Below, one piece after another: positions 17,591 through 26,881 of a DNA stretch of 64,000 nt. The first letter of the stretch is position 1; each line of letters begins with the position of its first letter. This DNA is from JANQEU01 sp965601455 (GTDB lineage: Bacteria; Bacteroidota; Bacteroidia; Cytophagales; Cyclobacteriaceae). Where the stretch lies: NCBI GenBank assembly GCA_965601455.1, contig OZ271831.1:3658001-3722000 (forward strand). Reading direction: 5' to 3'. The notes beneath the pieces were generated by a model. It was not told the origin of the DNA and did not search any database. It was given only the letters and a program-made list of their open reading frames with translations. Made by a program: the position numbers and the translations under genes.

Positions 17591-18942
17591 AGGTCTCCTA
17601 AAGCAAAAACAGGCTTCCTGGCCATCCATTTTCCTTCAGTAAAGTCCGGAATCTCCTGAGGAGCACCTCCCTGCCTTATAGAGGCTTCTGATAATGGGGT
17701 AATTACCCGCCAAGATGCTGCATCGTATACATCAAGTACAGGTGGAGCTTCTCTCTTTACGCTTTCGACAAATGCACGATCAATAAAGTAGTCCATTCCT
17801 CCGTGACCTTTATCCGTTGCTTCCTGCCCAAATTCCTTCCAAAGCTCGTGATCGTATTTTTCCGACCATTCATTCCACTCATCCCATTTATGAGGATTTG
17901 ATTGACCCTCCACATATACTCGACGAGTTCCATAATCAAACTCTGCCAAGCCATTCACTCCCTGCACCCTGAAGCCGAGTGAGTAAGGCCTTGGAAGATT
18001 TGTGTCGTGCGTTAGAATTATCGTTTCACCCTTTGCGGTCGTGATCGTTGAGGTAACTACATCACCTAAAGTCCAATTCAATTGATGATAAGGATGACTT
18101 TCACCTCCTTCCGGATGATTCTTAATAAAATTCTTAAGTGACCTTGACTTTGTGGCGAAGGACGAAATCGAGGTGAATCGATTTCCACGATTGATATCTA
18201 ATATGCTACTTAATGGCCCAAGTCCATGGGTAGGATATAATTCGCCATTTCTATTAAGGCTATGTTCTGTTCTCCAGCGCGCTTCACCGAAGGCACCTTC
18301 TCCAAAAACCAGACCATCGTTCCCGTCATTAAACTTAACAGTTCTTAGGTCATGTTGATATCCACCTCTGCAATGAATTAACTCTCCGAACAGGTTGTCC
18401 CTTACCATATTCATAACAGCCATTACATCCCTCCTGTAATTGACATTCTCTAGAAACATTAGGTGCGTTCCGGTTTCTTCGTGTGCATTCACCAACTCCC
18501 AGCATTCATCGACAGAAAAAGCTCCAGAGACTTCAGTTGCTGTGTACACCCCTTTCTTCATGCTAGCAACACACATAGTGGTATGCCACTTCCAGTTAGT
18601 AGCAATGATCACCCCATCCAATGACTCCTCTTCTAGCATCTCTTTCCATGCGAATGGATCTCCTGTATATATTTTCGGATCATTCTTGTCCTTTGATTTG
18701 AAGATTTCCTTCGTCCTTCTAATCGCATCTGGATCAATATCACAAATGGCAGGACATACTACACCTGAGTGGTCTAGTATATTGTTCACATGATTTCTTC
18801 CTCGTAAACCGGTACCAATGAATCCTATCCTGATTGTATCTTTCAAGGCCTCAGATCTTATGATATGAGGTAAGGTCAACACTCCCGCAGTGGCCACAGA
18901 GCTCTTCTTAACGAATGACCTTCGATTTAAATCAGGCTTCAT
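17587..18942 (-). CDS. GH109-like Gfo/Idh/MocA glycosidase with Tat signal
   Basis: Rossmann-fold Gfo/Idh/MocA protein, 451 residues, exported by a twin-arginine signal (NRRSFVKK). The usual EKP motif is absent; instead TEVSGAFSVDECW, FLENVNYRRDV, GGYQHDLR, ELYPTHGLGP, GHGGMDYFID and VYDAASW follow the pattern I recall for GH109, NAD+-dependent alpha-N-acetylgalactosaminidases that work by transient oxidation and elimination. Y195 and H239 sit in the motifs of the known catalytic Tyr and His. It follows the SSS symporter by 2 nt; the shared operator upstream links both to the nagB/lacI locus. Other hexosaminide substrates are possible. Confidence 0.85.
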   Translation of the reverse strand: MKPDLNRRSFVKKSSVATAGVLTLPHIIRSEALKDTIRIGFIGTGLRGRNHVNNILDHSGVVCPAICDIDPDAIRRTKEIFKSKDKNDPKIYTGDPFAWKEMLEEESLDGVIIATNWKWHTTMCVASMKKGVYTATEVSGAFSVDECWELVNAHEETGTHLMFLENVNYRRDVMAVMNMVRDNLFGELIHCRGGYQHDLRTVKFNDGNDGLVFGEGAFGEARWRTEHSLNRNGELYPTHGLGPLSSILDINRGNRFTSISSFATKSRSLKNFIKNHPEGGESHPYHQLNWTLGDVVTSTITTAKGETIILTHDTNLPRPYSLGFRVQGVNGLAEFDYGTRRVYVEGQSNPHKWDEWNEWSEKYDHELWKEFGQEATDKGHGGMDYFIDRAFVESVKREAPPVLDVYDAASWRVITPLSEASIRQGGAPQEIPDFTEGKWMARKPVFALGDL

Positions 18943-18944
18943 AG

Positions 18945-20741
18945 TTACTCAATATTTAGCTTAGACCACAATTTGAATAGAAGGAATACTGCCAATCCAA
19001 ATACAATTGCTAAGGCAAAACCATACAGAACGTTTCCAAATACAAAATTCCCGATGGAGAAGAGTGCGCTGTAAATACCAAAAGCACCAAGTACTACCGA
19101 AAGTAAACCGTGTGGAAGATCCCATTTCTTGGTTTCAATAACCTCACCACCAGATTTTGCCTCATCAATTACTTTCTTCCAACCTGGACCACCTGGATGC
19201 GTAAGCTTGTAGAATTCTTTCAGGGTCTCGAAGTTCTCAGGCTTAGTCAGAAACGTAGTGGTAACCCAGGTGATCGAAGTAATGCCGGTGGCGATAAGCA
19301 ACCTCATGGTACTGGCATTAATCAGCGGTTGAACAATGGCCTCATCCGGAACCCAAACTGAAAGCACCACCGCCGAGATGGTCGCTGCAATCATGGCAGA
19401 AACCTCAGCCCATGCGTTAATTCTCCACCAGAACCACCTGAGAAGATAAATTGCTCCGGAACCCGCTCCTGAAAGTAGTAGAATATTGAATGCCTGTGTC
19501 GCATTTTCCAGTATGGTTAGGGAAATCGTACCCGCTACAATCATCAGGCTGACTGTCGATATCCGACCAATGCGTACTAATTCTTTTTCACTAGCATCCG
19601 GCTTTACAAAACGTCGGTAGAAGTCGTTTACCACGTATGAGGACCCCCAATTTAGATGCGTGCCTATGGTAGACATATAAGCAGCAATAAGAGATGCAAC
19701 TACTAGTCCTAACCACCCGGGCCCTAATCGAGTTAACATAACCGGGTAAGCAATGTCATGACCCAGGTACTGATCTGTAATGCTTGGGAAATCTGCCCGA
19801 ATTGACTCAAGATCAGGATATATCACCATGCTAGCAAGGGCCACAATTATCCATGGCCAGGGCCTTAGAGCATAGTGTGCAAAGTTGAATAGAAGCGTTG
19901 CCCCAATGGCATTCTTTTCATCTTTAGCCGAAAGCATACGCTGAGCGATGTAGCCGCCACCTCCGGGTTCCGCACCTGGATACCATGCTGCCCACCATTG
20001 AACTGCAATAGGTATGATGAATAGTGTAACCAAGGCAGATGTGTCTGAGAATTCCGGAAGAATATTCAATGAATCCGCCACCGCCGGATGAGAAAAAAGA
20101 TTACTAAGGCTTCCGATCTCGGGCTGTCTCACTGCGACGATAGCGGCGTAAACGGCACCCAGCATAGCAATACTATATTGGAAAAAATCCGCCCAAATTA
20201 CTCCTTTTATACCTCCAAGAGAAGCATAGATGACCACCGCTATACTGGCACCGACTACGGTAACCCATGGCTCCAAATTGAACATCACTGCTCCAATCTT
20301 AATGGCAGCAAGTGTTACAGAACCCATAATCAGGCAGTTTAGGAAAAATCCCAAATAAATTGACCGGAAACCTCTCAGAAACGATGCTGCTTTCCCGCCA
20401 TACCGTATTTCATAGAATTCCAGGTCCGTCATGACTTGTGAGCGACGCCAGAGTTTTGCGTAAATGAAAACCGTTACCATTCCCGTAATCAAGAATGCCC
20501 ACCACGCCCAATTTTTGGCTATACCGTCTTCCCGTACCATACCAGTAACAAGGTTTGGGGTATCCGCAGAAAAGGTACAAGCAACCATAGAGATACCCAA
20601 TAACCACCAGGGCATTGACCGACCTCCAAGGAAGAACTGTTCAGTATCTTGTCCGGCTGTTCGACTAGCTAACCAACCAAGACTTATTACAATTAAGAAA
20701 AATATGGATATGATAATCCAATCAATAGTGGCTAATATCAT
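18945..20741 (-). CDS. Sodium:solute symporter (SSS family)
   Basis: Na+-coupled uptake carrier of 598 residues with about 14 hydrophobic helices. It begins in the usual SSS style (DWIIISIFFLIVISLGWLAS, then FFLGGRSMPWW), and a Gly/Ala-rich ASLGGIKGVIWAD segment falls near residue 180. The likely substrate is a sugar or amino sugar released by the downstream GH109-like enzyme; that is an inference from the 2-nt spacing and shared operator. First gene of the operon; operator-like site 118 nt upstream. Confidence 0.9.
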   Translation of the reverse strand: MILATIDWIIISIFFLIVISLGWLASRTAGQDTEQFFLGGRSMPWWLLGISMVACTFSADTPNLVTGMVREDGIAKNWAWWAFLITGMVTVFIYAKLWRRSQVMTDLEFYEIRYGGKAASFLRGFRSIYLGFFLNCLIMGSVTLAAIKIGAVMFNLEPWVTVVGASIAVVIYASLGGIKGVIWADFFQYSIAMLGAVYAAIVAVRQPEIGSLSNLFSHPAVADSLNILPEFSDTSALVTLFIIPIAVQWWAAWYPGAEPGGGGYIAQRMLSAKDEKNAIGATLLFNFAHYALRPWPWIIVALASMVIYPDLESIRADFPSITDQYLGHDIAYPVMLTRLGPGWLGLVVASLIAAYMSTIGTHLNWGSSYVVNDFYRRFVKPDASEKELVRIGRISTVSLMIVAGTISLTILENATQAFNILLLSGAGSGAIYLLRWFWWRINAWAEVSAMIAATISAVVLSVWVPDEAIVQPLINASTMRLLIATGITSITWVTTTFLTKPENFETLKEFYKLTHPGGPGWKKVIDEAKSGGEVIETKKWDLPHGLLSVVLGAFGIYSALFSIGNFVFGNVLYGFALAIVFGLAVFLLFKLWSKLNIE

Positions 20742-20858
20742 ATAAGAATGGAGTTAGATTCCTGTTTAGGCTTAGAAGGATGAAAGAAAAAAGATTTTTC
20801 CATTATAAAGTGGGTAAATCTAAAGTCATTTTCGATAATTATGTCCATAATTAGCGTA

Positions 20859-20872
20859 TTTGTTCGAACACA
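20859..20872. promoter_or_regulatory. LacI-type operator copy A, upstream of the SSS/GH109 operon
   Basis: TTTGTTCGAACACA matches the perfect palindrome at 38086 in 13 of 14 positions, and similarity continues rightward (CACTAAT). It lies in the 234-bp divergent region between the symporter and mogA. A central TTCGAA with CpG in the middle is typical of LacI-family operators. The rest of this intergenic region shows no clear consensus promoter. Confidence 0.65.
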
Positions 20873-20975
20873 CTAATATTTTATTGAAACCACCGAAGGC
20901 ATTGAATTACGGCAGCCGCCATTGCGTTATCTTCCCGAAACTAACTAAAATTGCAATTCCTAGAATTATCATCGC

Positions 20976-21506
20976 ATGAAAGCAAAAATTGGAATAATCA
21001 ATGTTTCTGATCGAGCAAGCCAGGGGATTTATGAAGACATTCCAGGTAAGGAAGCACTTAAGCTGCTCGAAAACTACCTGATATCAGAATGGGAATATTC
21101 CTATGCAGTAATCCCTGATGAAAAAGATCAGATCTCTGACAAAATCATTGAAATGAGCGATGAGGAGGGTTGCTGTTTGATCATTACAACAGGAGGGACA
21201 GGACCTGCTCCAAGAGATGTGACTCCCGAGGCAACGGAAGCAGTCTGCGAAAGAATGATGCCTGGTTTTGGTGAAGCCATGCGTGCGGAAAGTCTAAAAA
21301 TTGTTCCTACGGCTATTCTTTCAAGGCAGGTCGCTGGTTTACGAGGAAATTCTTTAATCATCAATTTACCAGGTAAGCCAAAGGCTATCAAAGAATGTCT
21401 GGATGTTGTTTTCCCCGCTGTCCCTTATTGCGTTGATCTCCTTGGTGGTCCGAAGTTGGAAACCAATCCTGAGTTTGTAAAAGCCTTTCGACCAAAGAGC
21501 AAATGA
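20976..21506 (+). CDS. mogA: Molybdopterin adenylyltransferase (MogA/MoaB family)
   Basis: Molybdenum cofactor biosynthesis: activates molybdopterin by adenylylation before metal insertion. 176 residues, with the family motif TTGGTGPAPRDVTPEAT (Gly-rich loop and the acidic D-T-P-E) and the later LPGKPKAIKE. Head of a four-gene plus-strand run; it overlaps the HAD gene by 4 nt. No other moa/moe genes are close, though a MocA-like nucleotidyltransferase lies at 25.1-25.7 kb. Confidence 0.9.
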   Translation: MKAKIGIINVSDRASQGIYEDIPGKEALKLLENYLISEWEYSYAVIPDEKDQISDKIIEMSDEEGCCLIITTGGTGPAPRDVTPEATEAVCERMMPGFGEAMRAESLKIVPTAILSRQVAGLRGNSLIINLPGKPKAIKECLDVVFPAVPYCVDLLGGPKLETNPEFVKAFRPKSK

Positions 21507-22168
21507 AGTCGGGGTTCCAAAGCGTCATATTTGATTTCGACGGCACACTGGTAAATACCGAGTACTTTCATTATCAATGCACCTATGATCTTTTGAAACA
21601 ACTCTATGGAAAGTCAATGAGCTATGACTACTATAATGAAAAGCTTTTAGGTAAACCCACCAGTACAAGTATTTTTGATGTGATCAGTGATTTTGATTTG
21701 GATATTGAAGCTCCGGAACTTTTGAAAATGATCGAACATCACACTGGCAACAGGTTAATGCAACACGATGTTGAGTTGATGCCTTTCACCGAAGAGGCAA
21801 TACAGTTTTTTCATAATAGCAATGTCCCTATTTCCATTGTTACCGGTTCACAGATGCGTTCCGTTTCTTTCATCTTATCAAGGAAAAAAATGGAGCATCA
21901 TTTCCGGGAAATTGTCACTTTTGATGACGTCACCAATAGCAAACCCCATCCTGAACCCTATAATCTTTGTGTTGAAAAACTGGGAGTTAAAAAAGATGAA
22001 GTTTTGGTTTTTGAGGATACTGAAAACGGCGTCAAATCGGCGAAAGCAGCAGGTTTAACCTGTTTTGCTGTGCAAAGTGACGATAATTTACATTCATCAC
22101 TGTCCAAGGCAGACCATCTTTTTACTCACCTTGGCGAGGCTATAGAATTCCTAACTGATAAAGAATGA
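21503..22168 (+). CDS. HAD-superfamily phosphatase, beta-phosphoglucomutase-like
   Basis: 221 residues. Motif I FDFDGTLVNTE (nucleophile Asp and general acid Asp at about 11 and 13), motif II SIVTGS, Lys in the NSKPHPEPY segment, and motif IV VFEDTENG. The helical cap between motifs I and II makes it subfamily I, like phosphoglycolate or sugar-phosphate phosphatases and beta-PGM. Substrate not predictable. It overlaps the neighbours on both sides by 4 nt, so it is translated as part of a coupled set. Confidence 0.9.
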   Translation: MKSGFQSVIFDFDGTLVNTEYFHYQCTYDLLKQLYGKSMSYDYYNEKLLGKPTSTSIFDVISDFDLDIEAPELLKMIEHHTGNRLMQHDVELMPFTEEAIQFFHNSNVPISIVTGSQMRSVSFILSRKKMEHHFREIVTFDDVTNSKPHPEPYNLCVEKLGVKKDEVLVFEDTENGVKSAKAAGLTCFAVQSDDNLHSSLSKADHLFTHLGEAIEFLTDKE

Positions 22169-22740
22169 ATGAAGTAAATGAAAGTGTATCTTCCTGGAAT
22201 CATCGTATAGATGCGGTTAGTGAACAAACGGAGCATATACTTGCTGATTTTAAATCAGGAGAAATTAATAAGAAACCGAGCCCGGATAAATGGAGTATTG
22301 GTGAAGTTCTACACCACCTTATCACCGTAAACGAGAGTTACTTTGAATCCATCAGACAAATCCGTGCAGGTCAACAGAATCTTCCTTTTGGAGCTAGAAT
22401 CCCATTTCTTGTCAAGGTTTTTGGAAATTCTATTCTCAAGTCGGTAAAACCTGAAAATCTCAGAAAGACAAAGACCTTCCCAGTTTGGGCACCGGACGCC
22501 AGCCAGTGCGATGAAAGCATAATAAATCGTTTTACAAGGAATCAGTGGAAGTTGAAGGAGCAAATTGAGGGTTCAATTGATCTAATGGAAAAGGATACAA
22601 TTATTTCATCACCCGCAAGCAGATTAATTGTCTACAAGCTTCAAATGGCCTTTGAAATAATAATAACCCATGAAGAAAGACACCTTCTGCAAATCTTGGA
22701 ACTCACCAATTGGCTTAACGAACGTAAAGCAGCTTCCTAA
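22165..22740 (+). CDS. DinB-family putative metal-binding protein
   Basis: 191 residues, four-helix DinB/YfiT-like fold. The expected metal-site histidines appear in VLHHLITVNESYF and ITHEERHLLQI, with KPSPDKWSIGE as the entry motif. Members include thiol-dependent transferases, but most, like this one, have no assigned reaction. Coupled to the HAD gene by ATGA. Confidence 0.85.
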   Translation: MNEVNESVSSWNHRIDAVSEQTEHILADFKSGEINKKPSPDKWSIGEVLHHLITVNESYFESIRQIRAGQQNLPFGARIPFLVKVFGNSILKSVKPENLRKTKTFPVWAPDASQCDESIINRFTRNQWKLKEQIEGSIDLMEKDTIISSPASRLIVYKLQMAFEIIITHEERHLLQILELTNWLNERKAAS

Positions 22741-22787
22741 AGCATCCATCTGATTGTAAATCGAACCCAATTTCCTTAAATTTCTAT

Positions 22788-23390
22788 ATGGAAAGGTTCG
22801 AATCCGTAGACGATTACCTGGATGCCAAATCAGAGTGGCGAGATGAGTTAGCCCTATTACGCCAGCTGCTTCTTTCAACGGAATTAGAGGAAACTACAAA
22901 ATGGGCGATGCCAGTTTACACCCTGGCTGGTAAAAATGTAGTGGGTATGGGTGCTTTCAAGGATCACGTTGGCCTTTGGTTTTTTCAGGGAGTTTTCCTG
23001 AAAGACAATTATGATAAACTGTTAAATGCTCAGGAGGGTAAAACCAAAGCCATGCGCCAAATGCGGTTTGCCAAGTCGGATAATTTGGACAGAGAAAGAG
23101 AATTAATTCTGGAGTATATCCTGGAAGCAATTGAAAATCAAAAGAATGGAAGAGAGCTAACTCCTGAAAGACAAAAGGCAATTCTTGACATTCCGGTGGA
23201 ATTTCAAAACGAGTTAGAAAAAAATTCAAAAATTAGAAATGCCTTCATCAATCTAACTCCTGGGAAAAAGAGGGAATGCATGGATTATATCAATGAAGCT
23301 AAACGTCAGGAAACGAGAATGAAAAGAAAAGAAAAAGTTATTCAGCTTCTGATGGAAGGCAAAACACCCATGGATCAATACCGATCTTGA
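22788..23390 (+). CDS. DUF1801 / YdeI-OmpD-associated family protein
   Basis: 200 residues: an N-terminal DUF1801 domain (about 1-115, with TKWAMPVYTLAGKNVVGMGAF and GLWFFQG), then a YdeI/OmpD-associated tail (about 125-190: LDIPVEFQNEL, LTPGKKRECMDYI and a Lys/Arg-rich helix). Function poorly known; some relatives affect peptide or bacteriocin resistance. Its stop abuts the stop of the convergent hydrolase (TGA then TCA). Confidence 0.85.
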   Translation: MERFESVDDYLDAKSEWRDELALLRQLLLSTELEETTKWAMPVYTLAGKNVVGMGAFKDHVGLWFFQGVFLKDNYDKLLNAQEGKTKAMRQMRFAKSDNLDRERELILEYILEAIENQKNGRELTPERQKAILDIPVEFQNELEKNSKIRNAFINLTPGKKRECMDYINEAKRQETRMKRKEKVIQLLMEGKTPMDQYRS

Positions 23391-24191
23391 TCAATCCAGA
23401 ATATCCACCATTTTCTTCTGGAATTCCTCGTGTAATCCCAGGTCACCGTGCATGCCCCCCTCAATGGTTAGCATATCGATCTCCTTGTCATCTTTTAAGT
23501 GATCAAATAACTTTTTACCTGATCGATAAGGTACAATCTCATCCTCAGTACCGTGGAAAATGAAAATAGGACATTGAGCAGTTTCCAGGTATTTATGGCT
23601 ATTAAAGGGAAACCTGAGCAACTGCTTAATTGGAAAAATGGGATAGTAGTATTCTGCTACATCAGCTAAACTGAAGTAAGGTGTTTCCAGTAATAGCTTG
23701 CGTGGTTTATTTTGTCCTGCCAACCAACTTGCAATCCCTGTTCCCAGGGATCTCCCGTATAATACAATTTGATCTTCTCCGTACGCTTTCTTCAGGTCGT
23801 TATAAATTATTTGGCTATCAGAAAGCAAATATTTCATGGTCCGTTTACCCCTGCTTTTTCCATATCCTCTGAAATCATAAACGAGAACGTCGTAGCCCAT
23901 ATCCTGGAAATTTACGGCGACATCTCCCCATCGATTCAGATTATCTGCGTTCCCATGGTGGTAATAGACAACTCCTTTTGGATTTGGCGATTTAACGAAA
24001 ATAGCGTTTATAATGCCTCCTCCTGGAGTTAGATAAGTCCTTTCCTCGAATTCAAAAGGAAAATCGAATTCGTACTCTTTTTTTAACACCTGGGGAAGGA
24101 AAATAAACCGTTCCTGAAATAGATAGAAAAGTAGGGCGATTAGTACATAGCTACTAGCAATCACCAGGACAACCACCTTCAATATACTCAT
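23391..24191 (-). CDS. Membrane-anchored alpha/beta hydrolase (BEM46-like), copy 1
   Basis: 266 residues: an N-terminal membrane helix (3-25), then an alpha/beta-hydrolase fold with VVYYHHGNADN (oxyanion region), nucleophile Ser in LYGRSLGTG, Asp in HGTEDEIVP and His in GGMHGDL. The catalytic triad is complete. Very similar in layout to the next gene, with which it overlaps by 4 nt, so this is a tandem duplication. Substrate unknown. Confidence 0.9.
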   Translation of the reverse strand: MSILKVVVLVIASSYVLIALLFYLFQERFIFLPQVLKKEYEFDFPFEFEERTYLTPGGGIINAIFVKSPNPKGVVYYHHGNADNLNRWGDVAVNFQDMGYDVLVYDFRGYGKSRGKRTMKYLLSDSQIIYNDLKKAYGEDQIVLYGRSLGTGIASWLAGQNKPRKLLLETPYFSLADVAEYYYPIFPIKQLLRFPFNSHKYLETAQCPIFIFHGTEDEIVPYRSGKKLFDHLKDDKEIDMLTIEGGMHGDLGLHEEFQKKMVDILD

Positions 24192-25051
24192 TTCGCTGAC
24201 TTGCCTTTTTTGTTGAATTGAATACTGGTTTTGGAATGATCTATTGGTTTTGGCAGCTTGGAATTCATGATTTCTTCAATGAAACGATGATATTCCTCAA
24301 AAGTGTATAAGTTATTATGACCTCCACCAATTACAGGATATAATCGAGTTTTGTCTGGGTTAATTTTTGACAATTTCACACTGGTTTGAAACGGTATCAG
24401 GCGGTCATTCGTACCATGTATAATCTTTATGGGACACCTCACATATCTCAACCAAATATAAGTTCTTAGGGGAAATCTCATCAACAAAGACAATGGCATA
24501 AAAGGAACATATCTTTTGGCAATTTTTCGGAGACTATAATAGGGCGATTCAAGGATCACCATTCGCGGTTCATTCGTTGACGCCAGTTTAGCCGCGAAAC
24601 CACTTCCCAGGGATCTACCGTAAAGAATGATATATTTCTCATCAACCTGTTTTTTCATTTCATCATAGATAACCTGAAGGTCCTCCTTGATTGCTGCCTC
24701 TGATCTTCGACCGGTACTTTTTCCAAAGCCACGGTAATCAACCATTACTACATCATATTCATGCCGAAGAAAATCAATTGCAAATTTTCCCCACCCTTTA
24801 ATGGATCTGGAATTTCCCTTTAGGTAGAGTACCACTCCACGGGGTTCCTCCAACTTAAAATGAATGGCATTAATGTTGACTCCTGGTTTTATCGGAATAT
24901 TATATTCCTCGAAATTTCTATCCGGGTATTTGTATTCAAAGTCTGAAGGAAGCTTTTCGGGCCGAAACAGGAATCGTTCCTGCCAATAATACACAACAAT
25001 ATTGGTGATTAAATAGAGAATTAGAACACTAATGATTACTATCTCGACCAT
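24188..25051 (-). CDS. Membrane-anchored alpha/beta hydrolase (BEM46-like), copy 2
   Basis: 287 residues, paralogue of the downstream gene: an N-terminal helix, YYWQERFLFRPEKLP, Ser in LYGRSLGSG, Asp in HGTNDRLIP and His in GGHNNLY. The HHGNADN stretch of copy 1 is KGNSRSI here, so the oxyanion region and perhaps the substrate differ. It has a basic C-terminal tail of about 20 residues not present in copy 1. Confidence 0.9.
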   Translation of the reverse strand: MVEIVIISVLILYLITNIVVYYWQERFLFRPEKLPSDFEYKYPDRNFEEYNIPIKPGVNINAIHFKLEEPRGVVLYLKGNSRSIKGWGKFAIDFLRHEYDVVMVDYRGFGKSTGRRSEAAIKEDLQVIYDEMKKQVDEKYIILYGRSLGSGFAAKLASTNEPRMVILESPYYSLRKIAKRYVPFMPLSLLMRFPLRTYIWLRYVRCPIKIIHGTNDRLIPFQTSVKLSKINPDKTRLYPVIGGGHNNLYTFEEYHRFIEEIMNSKLPKPIDHSKTSIQFNKKGKSAK

Positions 25052-25085
25052 GGCAGCGATTGACTATAAAGCTACCAAATCTTAC

Positions 25086-25706
25086 CTATTTATTATTTGT
25101 GGCAATGGAAAGCAATTGCTGATAGTCTTCTGGAGTATCCATATCGATTAGTATCTCTCGTTGACTCACTTCCAATATTTTAACATGAGACTTGTTCTCT
25201 AAAACAATTTCCTTGCATCCTTCAGGTGCTTGATGGTTTAGAATTGGTTCACGAAAATCTGAAGAGAATACAATTGGATTACCTCGCTTTCCATTGTAGG
25301 TAAGAACACAAATAGACTTTGGGTCTACCTTTATCATTTGAATTGAAAAGTCAGCAAGTTCCTGATAGACAAAAGACGTTATTAAGGGCATATCACCAAG
25401 GCATATCATATACCCATCTACTTCGTTGGAAACGGAATGAACTCCGGCTTGAATAGAGCTTGTCAATCCTGTGTGATACTGCTTGTTTTCTACAGTTATT
25501 ATTCTTTGATCCAATTGCTCAACCGTGGCAATTACCTGCTGAGAGTCCTGACCGGTGACAACAACAATTTCGTCTATGGTCGTTTTTAGCAAGTTTCTTA
25601 AGGTGGTTTCGATTACTGTACGATTTGCAAACGGAAGCAGCATCTTATTTGAAGGCCCCATCCTTTTACTCATACCTGCAGCAACAACTACAGCTGATAG
25701 TTTCAT
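25086..25706 (-). CDS. MobA/MocA-like NTP transferase
   Basis: 206 residues with the nucleotidyltransferase start VVVAAGMSKRMGPSNKMLLP (residues 6-25) and the metal-binding Asp in ICLGDMPLI. This fits molybdenum cofactor cytidylyltransferases (MocA), which make the dinucleotide cofactor used by xanthine dehydrogenase-type enzymes. No such enzyme is in the window, so another nucleotidyl acceptor is possible. Followed after 34 nt by the hydrolase pair on the same strand. Confidence 0.82.
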   Translation of the reverse strand: MKLSAVVVAAGMSKRMGPSNKMLLPFANRTVIETTLRNLLKTTIDEIVVVTGQDSQQVIATVEQLDQRIITVENKQYHTGLTSSIQAGVHSVSNEVDGYMICLGDMPLITSFVYQELADFSIQMIKVDPKSICVLTYNGKRGNPIVFSSDFREPILNHQAPEGCKEIVLENKSHVKILEVSQREILIDMDTPEDYQQLLSIATNNK

Positions 25707-25789
25707 GAGCTTAAATTAATCATCCGTAAATGAAAGTTCGCAATACTTATGAAATGAAACGTTACGAATGTAATCTTGCAAAAAAAACC

Positions 25790-26818
25790 ATGCCGAAACA
25801 AGTATTACTAACCGGAGGGACTGGCTTTATTGGTTCACACACAGCAGTTGAATTGATAAATGAAGGCTATCAGGTAGTTATAATTGATGACCTTTCGAAC
25901 TCTTCCATTGAAGTACTGGATCAAATACAAAAGATCACCGGTACTAAACCAGATTTTGTAAAACTAGACCTGCGCTCGTACGATGGTTTATGTAACACTC
26001 TGGAAAAGTACGACATACAGATGATCATCCATTTTGCAGCGAAAAAAGCGGTGGGAGAGTCGGTTGAAAAACCTCTTTTGTATTACGACATCAACTTGAA
26101 CTCAACAATGAACTTGCTGAAAGCCATGGAGAAGTACGATATACAGGGTATGGTTTTCAGTTCTTCATGTACCGTATATGGACAGCCCGAAACACTTCCG
26201 GTCACTGAGAATACACCGTTTCAACCTGCGGAATCACCTTATGGAAACACGAAACAAATAGGAGAGGAAATACTTAGGGAAAACTGTAATGCAAAAGAGG
26301 AACTTCGAGTGATTTCACTACGATATTTTAATCCTGTAGGAGCTCATGATTCTGCCTTAATTGGTGAACTACCTACCGGTGTCCCAAGCAACTTAGTCCC
26401 TTTCATTACCCAAACCGCTGCGGGGATTAGACCAACGCTGAGAGTTTTTGGGGGAGATTATGACACTCCCGATGGAACAGCTATTAGAGATTATATCCAT
26501 GTGGTCGATTTGGCAAAAGCGCACGTTGTGGCCCTTAACCGACTCAATGAAAATCGGAACAAGGGATCCTATGAATACTTCAATATCGGAACCGGTAATG
26601 GAGTGACTGTGATGGAAGTCATTAAGACCTTTGAAAAAGTTACCGGGGAAAAGCTAAACTACGAAGTTGTTGAAAGAAGATCCGGTGATGTTGAGAAAAT
26701 ATGGGCGGATACGGAATTTGCTAAGAATGAACTCGAATGGGTATCCGAATTGGGTTTGGAAGAAATGATGGAATCTGCCTGGAAATGGCAACAGCAATTG
26801 GGTAAAAAAGGGAACTAG
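25790..26818 (+). CDS. galE: UDP-glucose 4-epimerase
   Basis: Interconverts UDP-glucose and UDP-galactose, and in many bacteria the N-acetylated forms. 342 residues: NAD-binding GGTGFIGS (9-16), Ser in FSSSCTVYG, YGNTK as YxxxK, and the GalE-specific PVGAHDS and VFGGDYDTPDGT segments. The ATG at 25790 gives the canonical MPKQVLLTGG start; the open frame extends 20 codons further back without similarity. Divergent from the MocA-like gene. Confidence 0.95.
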   Translation: MPKQVLLTGGTGFIGSHTAVELINEGYQVVIIDDLSNSSIEVLDQIQKITGTKPDFVKLDLRSYDGLCNTLEKYDIQMIIHFAAKKAVGESVEKPLLYYDINLNSTMNLLKAMEKYDIQGMVFSSSCTVYGQPETLPVTENTPFQPAESPYGNTKQIGEEILRENCNAKEELRVISLRYFNPVGAHDSALIGELPTGVPSNLVPFITQTAAGIRPTLRVFGGDYDTPDGTAIRDYIHVVDLAKAHVVALNRLNENRNKGSYEYFNIGTGNGVTVMEVIKTFEKVTGEKLNYEVVERRSGDVEKIWADTEFAKNELEWVSELGLEEMMESAWKWQQQLGKKGN

Positions 26819-26881
26819 GACCCGAGGACTCAAGTTTAGTAATTTTACAATGAACCAATAGTATCACTAAAAACAAAAACC

